Source of the DNA: Gammaproteobacteria bacterium
GTDB taxonomy: Bacteria; Pseudomonadota; Gammaproteobacteria; Steroidobacterales; Rariloculaceae
Direction: 5' to 3'
Length of the DNA stretch: 64,000 nucleotides
Assembly (NCBI GenBank): GCA_022819855.1
Contig: JAJEGN010000011.1
Location: forward strand, 1 to 64,000
The position numbers were made by a program, and so were the translations under genes. Numbering within the stretch: position 1 is the first letter of the stretch; each line of letters begins with the position of its first letter. The notes under the pieces were generated by a model. It made no database searches. It was not told the DNA's origin and saw only the letters and a list, made by a program, of their open reading frames with translations. Below, one piece after another: positions 32,176 to 41,039 of this stretch.

Positions 32176-33126
32176 ATGAGCAAGTTGCGCACCGTTTTCC
32201 TGACCCTGTTCGCGTTGGCCGGACTCGTTGCCGGCACGGAGGTGTCAGCTCAAGGCGAACTGCCGCCGATGCAGATCGAGCAGTTGACGGAGCATGTCTA
32301 CCGCTACGGCGGACTCACCAACGGCGCCTTCATCGTGGGCTCCGAAGGGATCGCCGTCGTCGACGGCCAGGTCTGCGGCTCGAACGGCACGCAGTGGCTC
32401 AAGGAAGAGCTCGCGCGGCGGTTCGATGTCCCGGTCAAGTACACGATCCTCAGTCACGACCACGAGATGCACATCTGCGGGCTCGAGGTCTTCAGCGATA
32501 CGGCGCGCGCGGTCTCCCACGTCAACGCCAAGCCGCACATCATCCGGGAGGGGAGGCGCACGGCGATTCCCGAGATCACCTTCGACACGACCATGCAACT
32601 CGATCTCGGCGGCATCGAGGTCGTTCTGCTGTACCTGGGACCAACGCATACCGATAACCTGATCCAGGTTCACGTTCCGGCCGAAGGCGTGCTGATCGCC
32701 GTCGATTTCGTGCGGGAAGGCAAGAGCCTCGCGATGCCCGAGCTGCGCGACGCCGATGTCGTGAACTCGATCAAGGCGCTGGGGATCCTCGGGCGCATGG
32801 AGAACGTCGACATCGTGGTGCCGGGGCACGGCGGCGTGACGGACCAGCAGGCCTTCCTCTATTTCCGCGACTACCTGCAGGCGTTGCGCGAACGCGTACT
32901 CGACCAGATGGTGGCGGGCAAGGGCATCGAGGAGATCCTCGAGATCGTCACGATGGAGGATTTCAGCGACTACGGCTGGTTCGATCTGTGGGTGCGCTCC
33001 AACGTCATCGGGATGTGGGAACTGCTGTATCACTATCGCGAACCGACCGAAGGGGCCGGCGCCTACGAGTCGGAGTTTCCGATCGGTTTTCCCGTCGGCG
33101 AAGTCGACAAGTTCAGCGGTCCGTAG
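32176..33126 (+). CDS. Exported metallo-beta-lactamase-fold protein with altered metal motif
   Basis: This 316-residue protein has a signal peptide (LRTVFLTLFALAGLVAGTEV, then SAQG). The fold follows the metallo-beta-lactamase order: GAFIVGSEGIAVVDGQVCGS, then the motif region ILSHDHEMHICGLEVF (residues 91-106), LYLGPTHTDNLIQVHVPAEG, IAVDFVREG and IVVPGHGGVTDQQ. In the first metal motif the expected H-x-H-x-D-H reads HDHEMH: the Asp is Met98, while the three His remain. The other ligands (His in GPTHTDN, Asp in AVDFV, His in VPGHGG) are present. The missing Asp normally binds the second metal, so this may be a one-metal or inactive binding protein. It shares strand with the NHL gene 151 bases upstream. 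Confidence 0.8.
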   Translation: MSKLRTVFLTLFALAGLVAGTEVSAQGELPPMQIEQLTEHVYRYGGLTNGAFIVGSEGIAVVDGQVCGSNGTQWLKEELARRFDVPVKYTILSHDHEMHICGLEVFSDTARAVSHVNAKPHIIREGRRTAIPEITFDTTMQLDLGGIEVVLLYLGPTHTDNLIQVHVPAEGVLIAVDFVREGKSLAMPELRDADVVNSIKALGILGRMENVDIVVPGHGGVTDQQAFLYFRDYLQALRERVLDQMVAGKGIEEILEIVTMEDFSDYGWFDLWVRSNVIGMWELLYHYREPTEGAGAYESEFPIGFPVGEVDKFSGP

Positions 33127-33313
33127 CCGACCGCGCCGCAGGCATTCCGGATGGTCCGGCGCTGCCTCGCGAGGCGACACGGATGCTCAACTCGCGTGTG
33201 CCCGACTACGGTCCAGGCGCAGTCGGTACGCGGACTGCCCGCGCGATGAGGAACGGCGCCTGCAGGCAAGTTGATCGCTGCCATTGGGACCCGGTCAAGC
33301 GGGCGGCAGGACG

Positions 33314-33322
33314 TGATACGAT
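33314..33322 (+). promoter_or_regulatory. Extended -10 candidate upstream of the 33351 gene
   Basis: TGATACGAT reads TG-A-TACGAT, an extended -10 placed 28 bases before ATG 33351. The 224-base gap after the preceding gene otherwise shows no feature I can support. Confidence 0.3.
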
Positions 33323-33350
33323 CAGCCGGACAGCTCTACGGAGGAAGGAC

Positions 33351-34352
33351 ATGAACAGGCAGGTTCCGGGACTCGTAGTGGCTCTGCTCGGGGCGTCGTT
33401 GCTCGGTACCGCAACCGTATCGGCGCAGACCGGTTCGCGGGGGGAGCTTGCTGCCGCGGACTCCGACTTCACTGCACCTCGCATGTCCTGGGGCGATCCC
33501 GATCTTCAGGGCGTCTGGGACTACCGTTCGATCACGCCGCTGCAGCGGCGCGAGGAATTCGGCGACCGGGAGTACTACAGCGACGAGGAAATCGCCGAAC
33601 TCGAGGCGCGCGCGGCGCGACGGCTCGACGAGGCTCCCGACCCCGACGCGCCGTCCAACCTGGTACACGCGCAATACATGGTCGATCCCGGCCGCTATGT
33701 GGACGAATCCCGGCGGACCTCGCTGATCGTCGATCCACCGAACGGCCGGATTCCGGAGTTGACGGCGGCAGCGCAGCAACGCCAGGCGGCGATGCGGCGC
33801 GGTCCCCGCGCCGCGGACTCGTTCGCGGACCGCTCGCTGCTCGAACGCTGCATCACGCGAGGCTTGCCCGGGGCGCTGTTGCCCGGCCTCTACAACAACA
33901 ACCTGAGGATCACCCAGGCACCCGGCTACGTCGCGATCGTGCATGAAATGGTGCACGAGACCCGGGTCGTGCCGCTCGACGGAAGCCCCCTTACGGGCGT
34001 ACCCACGTACATGGGCGAGTCGCGGGGTCATTGGGACGGTGACACGCTCGTGATCGAGACGCGCAACTTTAACGGCGATGTGTCGTATCGCGGCTCTACC
34101 GCGAGCCTGCGCCTGACGGAACGCTACACGCGCGTTGGTCCGGATACGATCGACTTCCGGATTACGTTCGAAGACGATCAGCAGTGGATCCAGCCATGGA
34201 CCGCCGCGTACCTGATGCGCCGTTCGGACGGCGAGCTTTACGAATACGCCTGTCACGAAGGCAACTACGGCTTGCGCAATATCCTCGAAAACGCACGTGA
34301 TGCGGAACGCACGGCGGCCGTGGGGCAGGGCGGCGCGGAGGGAGGCCAATGA
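33351..34352 (+). CDS. Exported protein of the DLQGxW family, unknown function
   Basis: This 333-residue protein starts at ATG 33351 behind GGAGGAAGG, with a signal peptide (LVVALLGASLLGTATVSAQT). Recognisable segments are MSWGDPDLQGVWDYRS, a helical region (YYSDEEIAELEARAARRLDE), TSLIVDPPNGRIPELTAAAQ, LERCITRGLPGALLPGLYNN, and the beta half with YVAIVHEMVHETRVVPLD, GESRGHWDGDTLVIETRNFN and ERYTRVGPDTIDFRITFEDD. Proteins with this exact order form a large uncharacterised family in Acidobacteria and Proteobacteria and are commonly followed by a DUF6152 gene, as here (ATGA overlap at 34349-34352). The beta half resembles lipocalin-like ligand binders, which is only an impression. Function unknown. 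A relative of similar design is at 49872-50573. Confidence 0.8.
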   Translation: MNRQVPGLVVALLGASLLGTATVSAQTGSRGELAAADSDFTAPRMSWGDPDLQGVWDYRSITPLQRREEFGDREYYSDEEIAELEARAARRLDEAPDPDAPSNLVHAQYMVDPGRYVDESRRTSLIVDPPNGRIPELTAAAQQRQAAMRRGPRAADSFADRSLLERCITRGLPGALLPGLYNNNLRITQAPGYVAIVHEMVHETRVVPLDGSPLTGVPTYMGESRGHWDGDTLVIETRNFNGDVSYRGSTASLRLTERYTRVGPDTIDFRITFEDDQQWIQPWTAAYLMRRSDGELYEYACHEGNYGLRNILENARDAERTAAVGQGGAEGGQ

Positions 34353-34795
34353 GGACATCGCGGACAGGGACACCGCGACTTTCAGGCGCCGCTGGCTGCG
34401 CCCTGGTTCTCGCAGCAGTCACTGGATCGGCCACGGCGCATCACTCGTTCTCCGCCGAGTTCGATCCCGATGCTCCGATAACACTGCAGGGCACTATCGT
34501 GCGCATGGAGTGGATCAACCCGCACGCCTGGCTGCACATCGAGGTGCAGAACGAGGACGGTACGACCGAGGCCTGGATGATCGAAAGCGCGACACCCAAT
34601 ACGCTCTTCCGCCGCGGCTTTTCGCGCGATTCGGTCCGGGCCGGCACCGAGATCACCGTTCACGGTTACCGGGCGCGCAACGGCGCCAACCGCGCGAACG
34701 GCCGCGACCTGATCCTTGCCAACGGCTCGCGGCTCTTCATGGGTTCGCGCGGTACCGGTGCGCCCGGAGATGAGGCTGCCGAACAAGAGCTATAG
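34349..34795 (+). CDS. Exported DUF6152 protein (second copy)
   Basis: This 148-residue protein overlaps the preceding stop by four bases. The signal peptide (CALVLAAVTGSATA) ends just before HHSFSAEFDPDAPI, the canonical DUF6152 start. Family landmarks follow in order: LQGTIVRMEWINPHAWLHIE, EAWMIESATPNTLFRRGFSR, DSVRAGTEITVHGYRARNG and DLILANGSRLFMG. The exposed His-His plus the internal N-P-H-A-W-L-H suggest a metal site; no function is established. Translational coupling to the DLQGxW protein implies a stable partnership. It is closer to the family consensus than the copy at 22973. It ends 8 bases before the convergent stop of the DUF481 gene. Confidence 0.87.
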   Translation: MRTSRTGTPRLSGAAGCALVLAAVTGSATAHHSFSAEFDPDAPITLQGTIVRMEWINPHAWLHIEVQNEDGTTEAWMIESATPNTLFRRGFSRDSVRAGTEITVHGYRARNGANRANGRDLILANGSRLFMGSRGTGAPGDEAAEQEL

Positions 34796-34803
34796 ATTGC
34801 TCG

Positions 34804-35514
34804 TCAGAACGAGGCGCCGATCGTGAGCGACACCAGCAGATCCCGCGGTTCTCTTCCCGGCAGTGGCGGGTTCTCGTCATGAATGTCCAGTCGGAAGCCG
34901 GCGTTGAGCCGCTCCGTAAAGGACAGCCGTACGCCGATCTCACCATCGTAGATATTCGCTCCGTCATTCAGATGCAGGGCTCGCGCGCCGCCAAACAGTG
35001 TCAGGCGCTCGTTCAGGATCCGTTCGCCTGAAATTCCCCAACGAAGCGCCGTTTCCCGTCGGTCGCCTGCGTCGAGGCGCTCAACCGTGCGCCCGGCGCC
35101 GAAGTCGAACATCAACGTAGCTGTTTCCGTGTCGATGAGATCGCGTCCCGCGCCCGCGGTGAGCGTGACCCGGCCATCGAGACCGACATCTCGATAGCTG
35201 TCGAGGTTGATGGTCGTGTACCAGCGTTCGGTCTGCTGAATGCGCAGGGCATAGTCGGCATCCACGATGTCCTGGGTCGTGACCTGCGCGCCGTCGATCG
35301 TCGCAGTGGATCGGTGGATATTGACGTTTATGGCGTGCTGCAGGCGCTCACCCTCCCGTGTGGCGCTCACGAGCAGGTCGATGTCCGACGTCTCCGTGTT
35401 GCCTTCGGCGACCGAAACGCCGAGATCGACCTGCGCCTCCCAGGCTCCGGTTTGCGCGACCGGAAGCACTGTGAGGGCAGTGCAAGCGAGGATGCTGAGG
35501 CGGCCTGAACGCAT
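34804..35514 (-). CDS. DUF481 (YdiY-like) outer membrane beta-barrel protein
   Basis: This 236-residue protein starts at ATG 35514 with a signal peptide (LSILACTALTVLPVAQTGAW). The mature chain is a series of alternating beta strands (WEAQVDLGVSVAEGNTETSD, RLQHAINVNIHRSTATIDGA, ERWYTTINLDSYRDVGLDGR, TATLMFDFGAGRTVERLDAG and RLNAGFRLDIHDENPPLPGR) ending LVSLTIGASF with a terminal Phe, as expected of an outer-membrane barrel. The G-N-T-E-T-S-D at the start of strand one is the DUF481 hallmark (salt-induced outer membrane protein YdiY). Function is unknown; some members respond to osmotic or acid stress. An upstream in-frame ATG at 35598 is rejected because it would bury the signal. Transcription runs away from the MFS gene's 3' end. 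Confidence 0.8.
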   Translation of the reverse strand: MRSGRLSILACTALTVLPVAQTGAWEAQVDLGVSVAEGNTETSDIDLLVSATREGERLQHAINVNIHRSTATIDGAQVTTQDIVDADYALRIQQTERWYTTINLDSYRDVGLDGRVTLTAGAGRDLIDTETATLMFDFGAGRTVERLDAGDRRETALRWGISGERILNERLTLFGGARALHLNDGANIYDGEIGVRLSFTERLNAGFRLDIHDENPPLPGREPRDLLVSLTIGASF

Positions 35515-35761
35515 CGGTATCTCCGGTGGCGAATCGCGGAACGACGCGATGCTATGCCGCGGCGGCGGGGCCGTCCAACCCGCAGGCTCTCGGTACACGG
35601 CTTCCCGCCAGGGACGACGGGCCGTTTATGTACGCCGTCCGGGATCTGGCGAAGCCGCGCGCAAGACCACCGCGACGGTCGGGACGAAGTCCCCTGTCGG
35701 CACGCTTGTCTAGAACGATCGTGCGTCCCCGACGGCCGAGGATCCGTTTTCCCGGATGCGG

Positions 35762-37132
35762 TCACGCGCTGCGCAACGCCGCTCCGGGCGTCCCCGTGGC
35801 TGCGCCGCTCGACGGATTCCTGAGCCAGATGGCGAATACCGCGACTGCCGCGAGCATCTGCGGGATCGCCGTGATCACGAAGATCGGGCCGACGCCGATG
35901 TCCCGCGCGATCAGCACGCCGCCGAGCGCCGGACCGATCATCGCTCCGGCGCGTCCGGCGCCGTGCGCCCAGCTTATGCCCGTGGCGCGAATCGCCGACG
36001 GGTAGCTGATCGAGGCCAGCGCGTTGATCCCGCTGAGTCCGCCGTTGGAGAAGTAGCCGAACACGAGAAACGCGATGATGATCCCGACACCCCAGAGATC
36101 GAGGAACATCACGGCTGCGGTCGCCAGCGAGGCCCCGGCGAGGTAGACGGGCAATACCCGCGTCGGCCCGAGCCGATCCATCACGAAACCGCTTGTCAGC
36201 GTGCCGACGATTCCCGCCAGCGACTGCACGGCCATCAGGAGCGCGATCCGCGTGAACGGCAGCCCCCCGAACTCGTTGAGCACGGTTGTCTTCCAGGCGC
36301 CGAACAGGTTGCTGACGATGAACGCCATGTGAAAGCCGGTCCACAGCAGCAGCGTCGTCGCCGCCCGGCCTTCCTGGAACAGCGCGATCATCGGCAGTTT
36401 CCGGCTTGCCACCTGTTCTTCGCGCATGACGAAGGTTTCCGTACCGTCGAATTCGAGCGAGCGGTCGATGCGCTTGAGCAGGCGCGGGATGCGCGGATCG
36501 TCGGGCTTGTTGTTGGCGAGGAACTGCAGCGATTCCGGCAGCACGAACCAGAGCACGGCGAAGAGCAGCAGCGGCAGCACGCCGCCGACCACGAACGCGG
36601 CCTGCCAGCCGAACGGCAGTAGCCAGGCCTGGACGGTCGAACCGATGAGTATGCCGCCCGTATAGCCCGAGAAGGCGATCGACACCGTCGTCGCCCGGAG
36701 TCGCCGCGGCATGATTTCCGAGACGAGCGCGATCACGTTGGGGATGACGCCGCTGAAGAAGATGCCGGCGATGAAACGCAGCACGACAAGCTGCGGGATC
36801 GTCGTTGCGAACATCGTGACGAGGGTCAGCGACCCGAAGATCACGAGACACCAGAGCAAAGTGACGCGGCGGCCGATCCGGTCGGCGACGGGGCCGACGA
36901 GAAAGTTGCCGAGCAGCAGGCCGAGCTGCTGCATGACGAACACGATCGTCATCATCTCGGGCTCGACGCCGAGCCCATCGGCAAGCGCCGGCAGGATGAT
37001 CCCGATCAGAAAGATGTCGTAACCGTCGACCATCATCGTCACGATCAGGAGCGCGACGATGAGCACATGCGTGCGGCCAACCTTGCGGCCGTCGAGGAAG
37101 TTGTTGACGTCGAATGCCTTGCTGCCGTTCAT
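35762..37132 (-). CDS. MFS transporter, aromatic acid:proton symporter type
   Basis: This 456-residue protein has twelve predicted helices and the AAHS signature in helix 1 (DGYDIFLIGIILPALADGLG), followed by the loop motif GPVADRIGRRVTLL between helices 2 and 3 and FVLPESLQFL after helix 6. These features define the family that imports benzoate, protocatechuate, 4-hydroxybenzoate, shikimate or similar acids with protons. The C-terminal half (GISWAHGAGRAGAMIGPALG) has the usual R-x-G-x-x-x-G-P repeat. It is the last gene of the minus-strand run after the MmgE/PrpD gene (107-base gap), so it could feed the hyu/M24 pathway. Substrate is inferred from family only. Confidence 0.88.
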   Translation of the reverse strand: MNGSKAFDVNNFLDGRKVGRTHVLIVALLIVTMMVDGYDIFLIGIILPALADGLGVEPEMMTIVFVMQQLGLLLGNFLVGPVADRIGRRVTLLWCLVIFGSLTLVTMFATTIPQLVVLRFIAGIFFSGVIPNVIALVSEIMPRRLRATTVSIAFSGYTGGILIGSTVQAWLLPFGWQAAFVVGGVLPLLLFAVLWFVLPESLQFLANNKPDDPRIPRLLKRIDRSLEFDGTETFVMREEQVASRKLPMIALFQEGRAATTLLLWTGFHMAFIVSNLFGAWKTTVLNEFGGLPFTRIALLMAVQSLAGIVGTLTSGFVMDRLGPTRVLPVYLAGASLATAAVMFLDLWGVGIIIAFLVFGYFSNGGLSGINALASISYPSAIRATGISWAHGAGRAGAMIGPALGGVLIARDIGVGPIFVITAIPQMLAAVAVFAIWLRNPSSGAATGTPGAALRSA

Positions 37133-37239
37133 CGCGTCAGGGGCGGCTTGAACGACTCGACCCGCCGTCGTTCGCAGTTTCGTGAACCGTCGATCGATAC
37201 GGCGTCGAGCATGGCCGGTGAAGTCTGTTCAGGGTCCTG

Positions 37240-38766
37240 TCAGCCATCGTTGTTGCCGGCGTATGGCGCGATGCGGCCGATCGGACGCCGGCTGCCGCAG
37301 CTTGCCTGGGCGAGCCCAAGGAGTTCGTGCGCCACGCCGACGGCCGTGCCTGTTCCCGGATCGCCGTCCTGTTTACCGCTTGCGCCGCGCAGAATCGCCT
37401 GGCAGCGGCTCATGAGCGCTTCGGTCGCTTCGCCCGGAATCCGCGCGCGCCGGGCACCGCCATTGCGTGCCGTTTGGGTCCCCGTCAGGCCGCTCGCTGC
37501 GACAATCCGGTCCAGCTTCGCGCACAACGCGTGCCAGTCGAGCCTGCGAAGCCGGCTGCCCGCAGGATCAAGCACTTCGCAGCTCGATCGTTTCCCCCCT
37601 CGCCAGCGAATGTCGACCCGGCTGCCCCACGTGCGGGGAAAACGCGCCGTCAAGGCGCTCTCGGCGCGAACCCGGATGCTTCGCGAAAGCTGTTCGTAGC
37701 GCGCATCGCGTGGCAGGGATTCCCTGCAGACGTCGTAGAGCAGCTCCCGATCGAACGCCGCCAGAGCGACTTGATATTGCACGCTGAGCATCGATTCGAT
37801 CCGGCCGCCGGGCGACGCCGGGCGGTCGATCATGTCGCGGTACGCGCCAGGCACGTGCACGACGATCTCGTCGATGTCGTCAACGGGCCGGGGCAGGGGG
37901 AGTTGACGCTGGAACGCTTCGACGCTTGCAAGCGCCTGCCGCGAGGTGGGGAAGAGCTTCGTGTCCACATCGAGGACCTTCCATCCGGAAAAGTCTTCGT
38001 TGAATGCCGCTGCATCGAAACGCGCGCCCGTGGCCTCGGCCAGTGCGTCGAGCACTTCGGGGCGTGCCTCGACACCGGCCTGCGCGGCCAGCGCCGCTTC
38101 GATGCCCTCGGCCGCGGCGCTGCCGAGCGCATGGAATCGAAACGCGCTGTCGCCGTACGGCGCGCTCCAGAGCTTCGAGGAGCGCGCGAGCGCAAGCGAG
38201 AGTGCGCGGATGGTCTGCGCTTCGTCCATGCCATGCAAGCTCGCGGTTACCGCTGCGGCGGCGAACGGCGCGGCGGCATACGTCGGCCACACGCCGGCAT
38301 GGAGCGCGTTCGCACCGTCGATGGCGCGGCCCAGGCGGATCATCGCGTCGTAGCCGGCCGCGATGGCCCCGGCGAGTTGCCGTTCGTCGGTTCCGGCCAG
38401 CGATGCCGCGACGCAAAGCGCCGTCGGGATCACGACCGAACCCGGCGTGGTGCATGACGCGACGTCAATGTCGTCGATTTCGGTCGAGCGGGTCGCGCCG
38501 ACGAGCAGGCGCGCCCCCTCGATGACAGGACAGGGAGCGTCGTTCCCGGTCAGGTGCCCGTGCAGGCGGGTCAGCACGCGACCTTCCGGAGTCCGGAGCC
38601 CGACGAGCGTTGCGCCGAGCGTATCGAAGACCCGTTCGCGAACGGCCTCGACCACGTTTTCGCCTGGATCGGCATGGTCCGGCCGCGCGATCCGGCTGGC
38701 GAATCCAGCGATGATGCCCACCGGTGTTTGCGGCGCGCTAAGCGGGGCGTTGCGCATCGATCGCAT
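37240..38766 (-). CDS. MmgE/PrpD family protein
   Basis: This 508-residue protein belongs to the MmgE/PrpD group (2-methylcitrate dehydratase, cis-aconitate decarboxylase, iminodisuccinate epimerase). Landmarks are RVFDTLGATLVGLRTPEGRV, AIAAGYDAMIRLGRAIDGA, GVWPTYAAAPFAAAAVTASL, HALGSAAAEGIEAALAAQAG and DVDTKLFPTSRQALASVEAF. The last is the K-x-x-P region that normally reads Y-K-x-Y-P-x-C-x; here the Cys is replaced (FPTSRQAL). The start ATG 38766 (or 38757) overlaps the preceding M24 gene by 20-29 bases. The C-terminal 40 residues are longer than usual. It probably isomerises or dehydrates a small acid made by the upstream enzymes. Confidence 0.82.
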   Translation of the reverse strand: MRSMRNAPLSAPQTPVGIIAGFASRIARPDHADPGENVVEAVRERVFDTLGATLVGLRTPEGRVLTRLHGHLTGNDAPCPVIEGARLLVGATRSTEIDDIDVASCTTPGSVVIPTALCVAASLAGTDERQLAGAIAAGYDAMIRLGRAIDGANALHAGVWPTYAAAPFAAAAVTASLHGMDEAQTIRALSLALARSSKLWSAPYGDSAFRFHALGSAAAEGIEAALAAQAGVEARPEVLDALAEATGARFDAAAFNEDFSGWKVLDVDTKLFPTSRQALASVEAFQRQLPLPRPVDDIDEIVVHVPGAYRDMIDRPASPGGRIESMLSVQYQVALAAFDRELLYDVCRESLPRDARYEQLSRSIRVRAESALTARFPRTWGSRVDIRWRGGKRSSCEVLDPAGSRLRRLDWHALCAKLDRIVAASGLTGTQTARNGGARRARIPGEATEALMSRCQAILRGASGKQDGDPGTGTAVGVAHELLGLAQASCGSRRPIGRIAPYAGNNDG

Positions 38767-39865
38767 GTGCCTCGTCGTCTTCGACCTGGAAGAGCGCATT
38801 GGCGAACGACGGCTCTCCGTGACCCGCGGCGAGCGTGCGCAACGTGACCAGTGCGCCGCCCGGAAGCCGGAAGTCGCTGTCCGGCCTGATCCGGATCCCT
38901 TCATTGAGCGCGAGGCCGGTCGTATACCCGAGTCCGTAGTCGAGCGCCGTATCGACGGCTGCGTCGGGCAGCATGGCGACGGCTGCAGCGGCGACATCGC
39001 CCGCCGACGCTCCGGTTCGGAGAACCGATCGCATCGCTTCGACCGACTCGCGTGCAACGCTGCTCCCGGGTCGCGGCCACGTGGATGCCGCTTCGGCCCA
39101 ATAGCCCTGGTACTGAGCCGCAACCCAGAGCAGCAGCGGCTCGTGACGCCCGGCCAGACGCCCCTCGAACGGCCTCAGATCCGCGCCGTTCATGCTCGCA
39201 AGCACGCGCACGTCGCGCGCCTTGCCGGCACGGGCCACGCGCTCGGCTTCGAGCATCGCCGCGGCGTTGTCTGCGCCATCGGCAAATGCGCGTTCGGCGG
39301 AGGCTACGGCGTCGTCGACGATCCCTTTGGCGATTCCCACCGCCAGCAGTTCGCGCGGACGTTTCCGGGCGCGCAGTGCTCGGAGTTCCGCATCGAACGG
39401 CCGAAGTTCGTAAGCACTCAGGGTGTCCGCCAAACGCGCCGCCGCGTTTGCGGACATGCCGCCCGTGCCGACGCTGCCGATAGCGCCCGTGGAAATCCCG
39501 GCGGCAAGCAGGCGGTCGCGAAGCACGCCGAAGGGATCGCCGCGACCGGCTGCGACATGCCCGATCCAGGTCTGCGTGCGCATGAAGGACAATTCGCGGC
39601 CGCCGCCGAAGCTCACGAGCATGGGATCGGACTCGTGGGTCAGCAGCAGTGCGCCACCCGATTGCAGGCCGGCCAGCCAGGCCAGATCCGCGTACTCGAA
39701 CATCGCGCCGAGCAGGCTGTAGTTGATGACGACAAGTCCGTCGAGGCCCGACTCGCTGAGCGCCGCGCGCACGGTCCCGATGCGTTCGGCGTATTCGTCA
39801 AGAGGCAGTACATGCTCGTCCCAGGCCGTGTAGCCGCGCTTGAGCACGGGTTCCATGCTGATCAT
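38738..39865 (-). CDS. Creatinase/aminopeptidase-P-fold (M24) protein lacking metal ligands
   Basis: This 375-residue protein has the two-domain creatinase/prolidase shape: an N-terminal domain (ERIGTVRAALSESGLDGLVV, then YADLAWLAGLQSGGALLLTH) and a pita-bread C-terminal domain (FDAELRALRARKRPRELLAV, LALNEGIRIRPDSDFRLPGG). The segments where M24 peptidases carry their two metal-binding Asp read EPLLLWVAAQYQGYWAEAAS, with neither Asp in place, and the E-P-G-x-Y and R-x-E-D motifs are absent. It therefore resembles creatinase, which works without metal, or a non-enzymatic relative. The partner M24 gene lies 13 bases upstream and the two may form a hetero-oligomer. It overlaps the PrpD gene downstream. 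Confidence 0.75.
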   Translation of the reverse strand: MISMEPVLKRGYTAWDEHVLPLDEYAERIGTVRAALSESGLDGLVVINYSLLGAMFEYADLAWLAGLQSGGALLLTHESDPMLVSFGGGRELSFMRTQTWIGHVAAGRGDPFGVLRDRLLAAGISTGAIGSVGTGGMSANAAARLADTLSAYELRPFDAELRALRARKRPRELLAVGIAKGIVDDAVASAERAFADGADNAAAMLEAERVARAGKARDVRVLASMNGADLRPFEGRLAGRHEPLLLWVAAQYQGYWAEAASTWPRPGSSVARESVEAMRSVLRTGASAGDVAAAAVAMLPDAAVDTALDYGLGYTTGLALNEGIRIRPDSDFRLPGGALVTLRTLAAGHGEPSFANALFQVEDDEAHAIDAQRPA

Positions 39866-39878
39866 CGGCGCTCTTCCA

Positions 39879-41039
39879 TCAGATGATCGATCCGAGCGCG
39901 CCCATCCTGCGGGTCAGGGCCCGGGCGCCGTCCGCTGTCACGATTACGGGCTCGCCGCACATCAGGTAACCGGTTTCGGGAATGAACTGGTTCGGATGCA
40001 TGACGAACACCATGTTCGTCTCCATGGAATGCTCGTGTCCCGGAGCAAGTTCCGGCTCCATGGATCCCAGCCCCATGCTGTGGCCGCGCGTGCGCATGTA
40101 CGGCGGTTTCGTGTAGCGCTCGTAGCCGGCCGCGGCGATCGGTTCGTTGATTGCTGCGACGATATCGCTGACCGGGGTGCCGGGTGTGGCTGCGCGCATG
40201 CCGGCCTGCAGCGCCGTATCGAGCAGTGCAAACTTCTCCATTTGCAGCGCGCTCGGCCTCCCGAATACGGTCGTGCGGCAGATCTGCACGAACTCTCCCT
40301 CGACGGCCGGCGTGATTTCCGCGAGCATGATGTCGCCCTGCGCGACGATCCGATGGGTCGGGAAGTGGCCGGCATGGTTGCGCTGCGAGGCCGACAGGAG
40401 CTGGAAGTTGTCCTCGGCGCCGAGTTCGCGCATGAAAATCTCGAGTTCTGCCGCGATGAGGTGCTCCGGCATGCCGGGCCGCGCCGTTTCGAGCAGGTTG
40501 GTGTAGCCGCGCTCGGCGATGTCCGCGGCGCGCCGGACGCAGTTGAGCGACCATTCGTCGCGGATCTTCGCCGTGTCGCTGATGAGCTTCTCGGCATCCT
40601 GGGGCGACTGGCCGAGCAGCGCCGGCCAGGCCGCGTGGATCTCGCGCGGCTGTTGCTGACCGCCGGCGACGGCGGTGCGCCTGCCGATGAGCGCCCGCTT
40701 GCGAAGTTCGCCCGCGACCGTATCCAGAAAGGCTTCGGGCGTTGCTGCGACGGATTCCATGGTCGCGCGCTCCCGGTACCGCGCGTGATCCCAGCGCGGA
40801 GTGAGCACAAGGACCGGGTCGGCATCGAGCGGCAGGATGACGGCCGCGTCAGGGCCGATCTGCTTGAAGCCCGCGAGATACCAGGCGGGATTCGTGCCCG
40901 TGAAAGCGTGGCGTCCGGAGCCGTAGGCGATCAGCAGCTCGATCCCGTCGCGTTGCATCCCCCTGCGGATGGCCGCGTGGCGCCGCACGAGACTCGTCCG
41001 CCGCACCGCGGCGTCGGCGGCCGTCAGGTTCGCCGTCAT
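39879..41039 (-). CDS. Creatinase-like M24 protein
   Basis: This 386-residue protein follows the M24 fold: N-terminal domain (IRRGMQRDGIELLIAYGSGR, then TNPAWYLAGFKQIGPDAAVI) and C-terminal pita-bread domain. Where metallopeptidases have D-x-G and S-D-I-T-R-T, this protein has GDIMLAEITPAVEGEFVQIC then RTTVFG: the metal Asp residues are Glu and Gln. The conserved histidine of the G-H-x-x-G-L motif is kept (RGHSMGLGS), and the E-P-G region is HPNQFIPETG. Loss of both Asp with retained His is like creatinase, which hydrolyses creatine to sarcosine and urea through a histidine. It starts inside the hyuB stop, so it belongs to the hydantoinase-type operon. Confidence 0.8.
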   Translation of the reverse strand: MTANLTAADAAVRRTSLVRRHAAIRRGMQRDGIELLIAYGSGRHAFTGTNPAWYLAGFKQIGPDAAVILPLDADPVLVLTPRWDHARYRERATMESVAATPEAFLDTVAGELRKRALIGRRTAVAGGQQQPREIHAAWPALLGQSPQDAEKLISDTAKIRDEWSLNCVRRAADIAERGYTNLLETARPGMPEHLIAAELEIFMRELGAEDNFQLLSASQRNHAGHFPTHRIVAQGDIMLAEITPAVEGEFVQICRTTVFGRPSALQMEKFALLDTALQAGMRAATPGTPVSDIVAAINEPIAAAGYERYTKPPYMRTRGHSMGLGSMEPELAPGHEHSMETNMVFVMHPNQFIPETGYLMCGEPVIVTADGARALTRRMGALGSII

